From the NCBI RefSeq assembly GCF_015904235.1, contig NZ_JADZLT010000050.1, forward strand, positions 366,769-430,768: a stretch of DNA of 64,000 nucleotides, read 5' to 3'. Both the position numbers and the translations under genes were made by a program. Under the pieces are notes generated by a model. It did not search any database and was not told the DNA's origin. It saw nothing but the letters and a program-made list of their open reading frames with translations. The DNA is from Methylobrevis albus (lineage in GTDB: Bacteria > Pseudomonadota > Alphaproteobacteria > Rhizobiales > Pleomorphomonadaceae). Of the stretch, positions 63,433 to 64,000 are shown piece after piece. Each line of letters begins with the position of its first letter. The first letter of the stretch is position 1.

Positions 63433-64000
63433 ATGCCCGTGCTCGGATGCATCGCCGACGACTTCACCGGCGCCACCGACCTCGCCAGCACGCTGGTCGC
63501 CGGCGGCATGCGGACGATCCAGGTGATCGGCGTGCCGGACGGCCCGCTCCCCGCGGACGCCGACGCCGTCGTCGTCGCCCTGAAGAGCCGCAGCATCGCG
63601 GCCGATGCGGCGGTGGCGCAGTCGCGCGCGGCGCTCGCCGCGCTCCGCGCCGCCGGCTGCACGCGGATCTTCTTCAAGTACTGCTCGACCTTCGATTCCA
63701 CCGACGCCGGCAACATCGGCCCGGTGACGGAGGCGCTGATGGCGGCGCTCGGCGCCGGCTTCACGGTCGCCTGCCCGGCGTTCCCGACCAACGGCCGCAC
63801 CGTCTACAAGGGCCACCTCTTCGTCGGCGACCGGCTGCTGAGTGAGTCGGGTATGGAGAACCATCCGCTCAACCCGATGCGCGATCCCGACCTCGTCCGC
63901 GTGCTCGGCCGGCAGACGGTCGCCCGCGTCGGGCTGATCGAACACACCACCGTCGCGGCGGGGCCGGCGGCGATCACGGCGCGGGCTGGCGACCTCGCTG
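63433..64000 (+). CDS. otnK: Four-carbon acid sugar kinase family protein (partial)
   Basis: The first 189 codons are present and the gene runs off the window. LGCIADDFTGATDLASTLVA at 4-23 is the hallmark of the OtnK/DUF1537 N-terminal domain, and FFKYCSTFDSTDAGNIGPVT near 80-99 holds the substrate site. Family members phosphorylate threonate, erythronate or related acids. The neighbouring aldolase and hydroxy-acid oxidase fit this. The exact substrate is open. Confidence 0.9.
   Translation, partial: MPVLGCIADDFTGATDLASTLVAGGMRTIQVIGVPDGPLPADADAVVVALKSRSIAADAAVAQSRAALAALRAAGCTRIFFKYCSTFDSTDAGNIGPVTEALMAALGAGFTVACPAFPTNGRTVYKGHLFVGDRLLSESGMENHPLNPMRDPDLVRVLGRQTVARVGLIEHTTVAAGPAAITARAGDLA

Overview
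The window is chromosomal DNA of a high-GC alphaproteobacterium, most likely of the order Hyphomicrobiales (Rhizobiales). The basis is the gene content: a complete Tad/Cpa pilus locus with CtrA-type upstream motifs, an OmpR/EnvZ-like pair beside a MarR gene and ilvE, a UvrB with a long N-terminal extension, a BA14K-like secreted protein, and REP-like palindromes of the kind seen in rhizobia. No rRNA, tRNA or CRISPR array was found. The genus cannot be read from the sequence.

Layout. (1) 90-11371: a divergent catabolic locus. A sugar-type ABC importer (binding protein plus two permeases, no ATPase in view) runs on the minus strand. Opposite it runs an operon of an FAD oxidoreductase fused to a questin-oxidase-like domain, a BtpA/SgcQ protein, an FGGY kinase and two amidohydrolases. 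I know of no described pathway with this composition. (2) 11406-14363: a GT61-type glycosyltransferase and an M17 aminopeptidase. (3) 14616-29078: the Tad pilus locus. It holds tadD, the minus-strand run cpaB-cpaC-cpaD-cpaE-cpaF-tadB-tadC, cpaA and the pilin gene, then on the plus strand a CpaC-like N-domain protein, two TadE-type minor pilins and a membrane PAS/pseudokinase-like protein. Clear terminators close tadC, cpaA and the pilin gene. (4) 29144-36514: housekeeping and envelope genes (aspartic protease, ribokinase, PQQ-type sugar dehydrogenase, DUF1499, SemiSWEET, RlpA, cytochrome c, MscS).

(5) 37417-40518: one AT-rich gene, clearly foreign in composition, wedged between mscS and uvrB. 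It encodes a 1033-residue protein with an N-terminal purine-nucleosidase (PNP/MTAN-like) domain that keeps its catalytic residues, followed by a STAND-like region whose P-loop is missing. This looks like an anti-phage effector-sensor protein and is the most interesting object in the window. (6) 40533-45503: uvrB, an SH3-domain protein and rlmJ. (7) 45600-47600: a small accessory patch with a very AT-rich HNH nuclease gene set among three families of REP-like inverted repeats. (8) 47651-55273: secreted RNase T2, DUF1176, GST, CsaA-like, EnvZ/OmpR-like pair, MarR and ilvE. (9) 55509-64000: a Bcr/CflA efflux pump with a palindromic promoter, then a carboxylate-utilisation locus (alpha-hydroxy-acid oxidase, TRAP transporter, FCD-type GntR with two matching operator-like sites, ABM monooxygenase, HpcH/HpaI aldolase, and a four-carbon-acid-sugar kinase cut by the window edge).

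Three long paired inverted repeats (15585-15727, 51025-51208, 55298-55481) lie between genes. Two are homologous along their whole length and in opposite orientation, so they behave like a MITE-type dispersed element.
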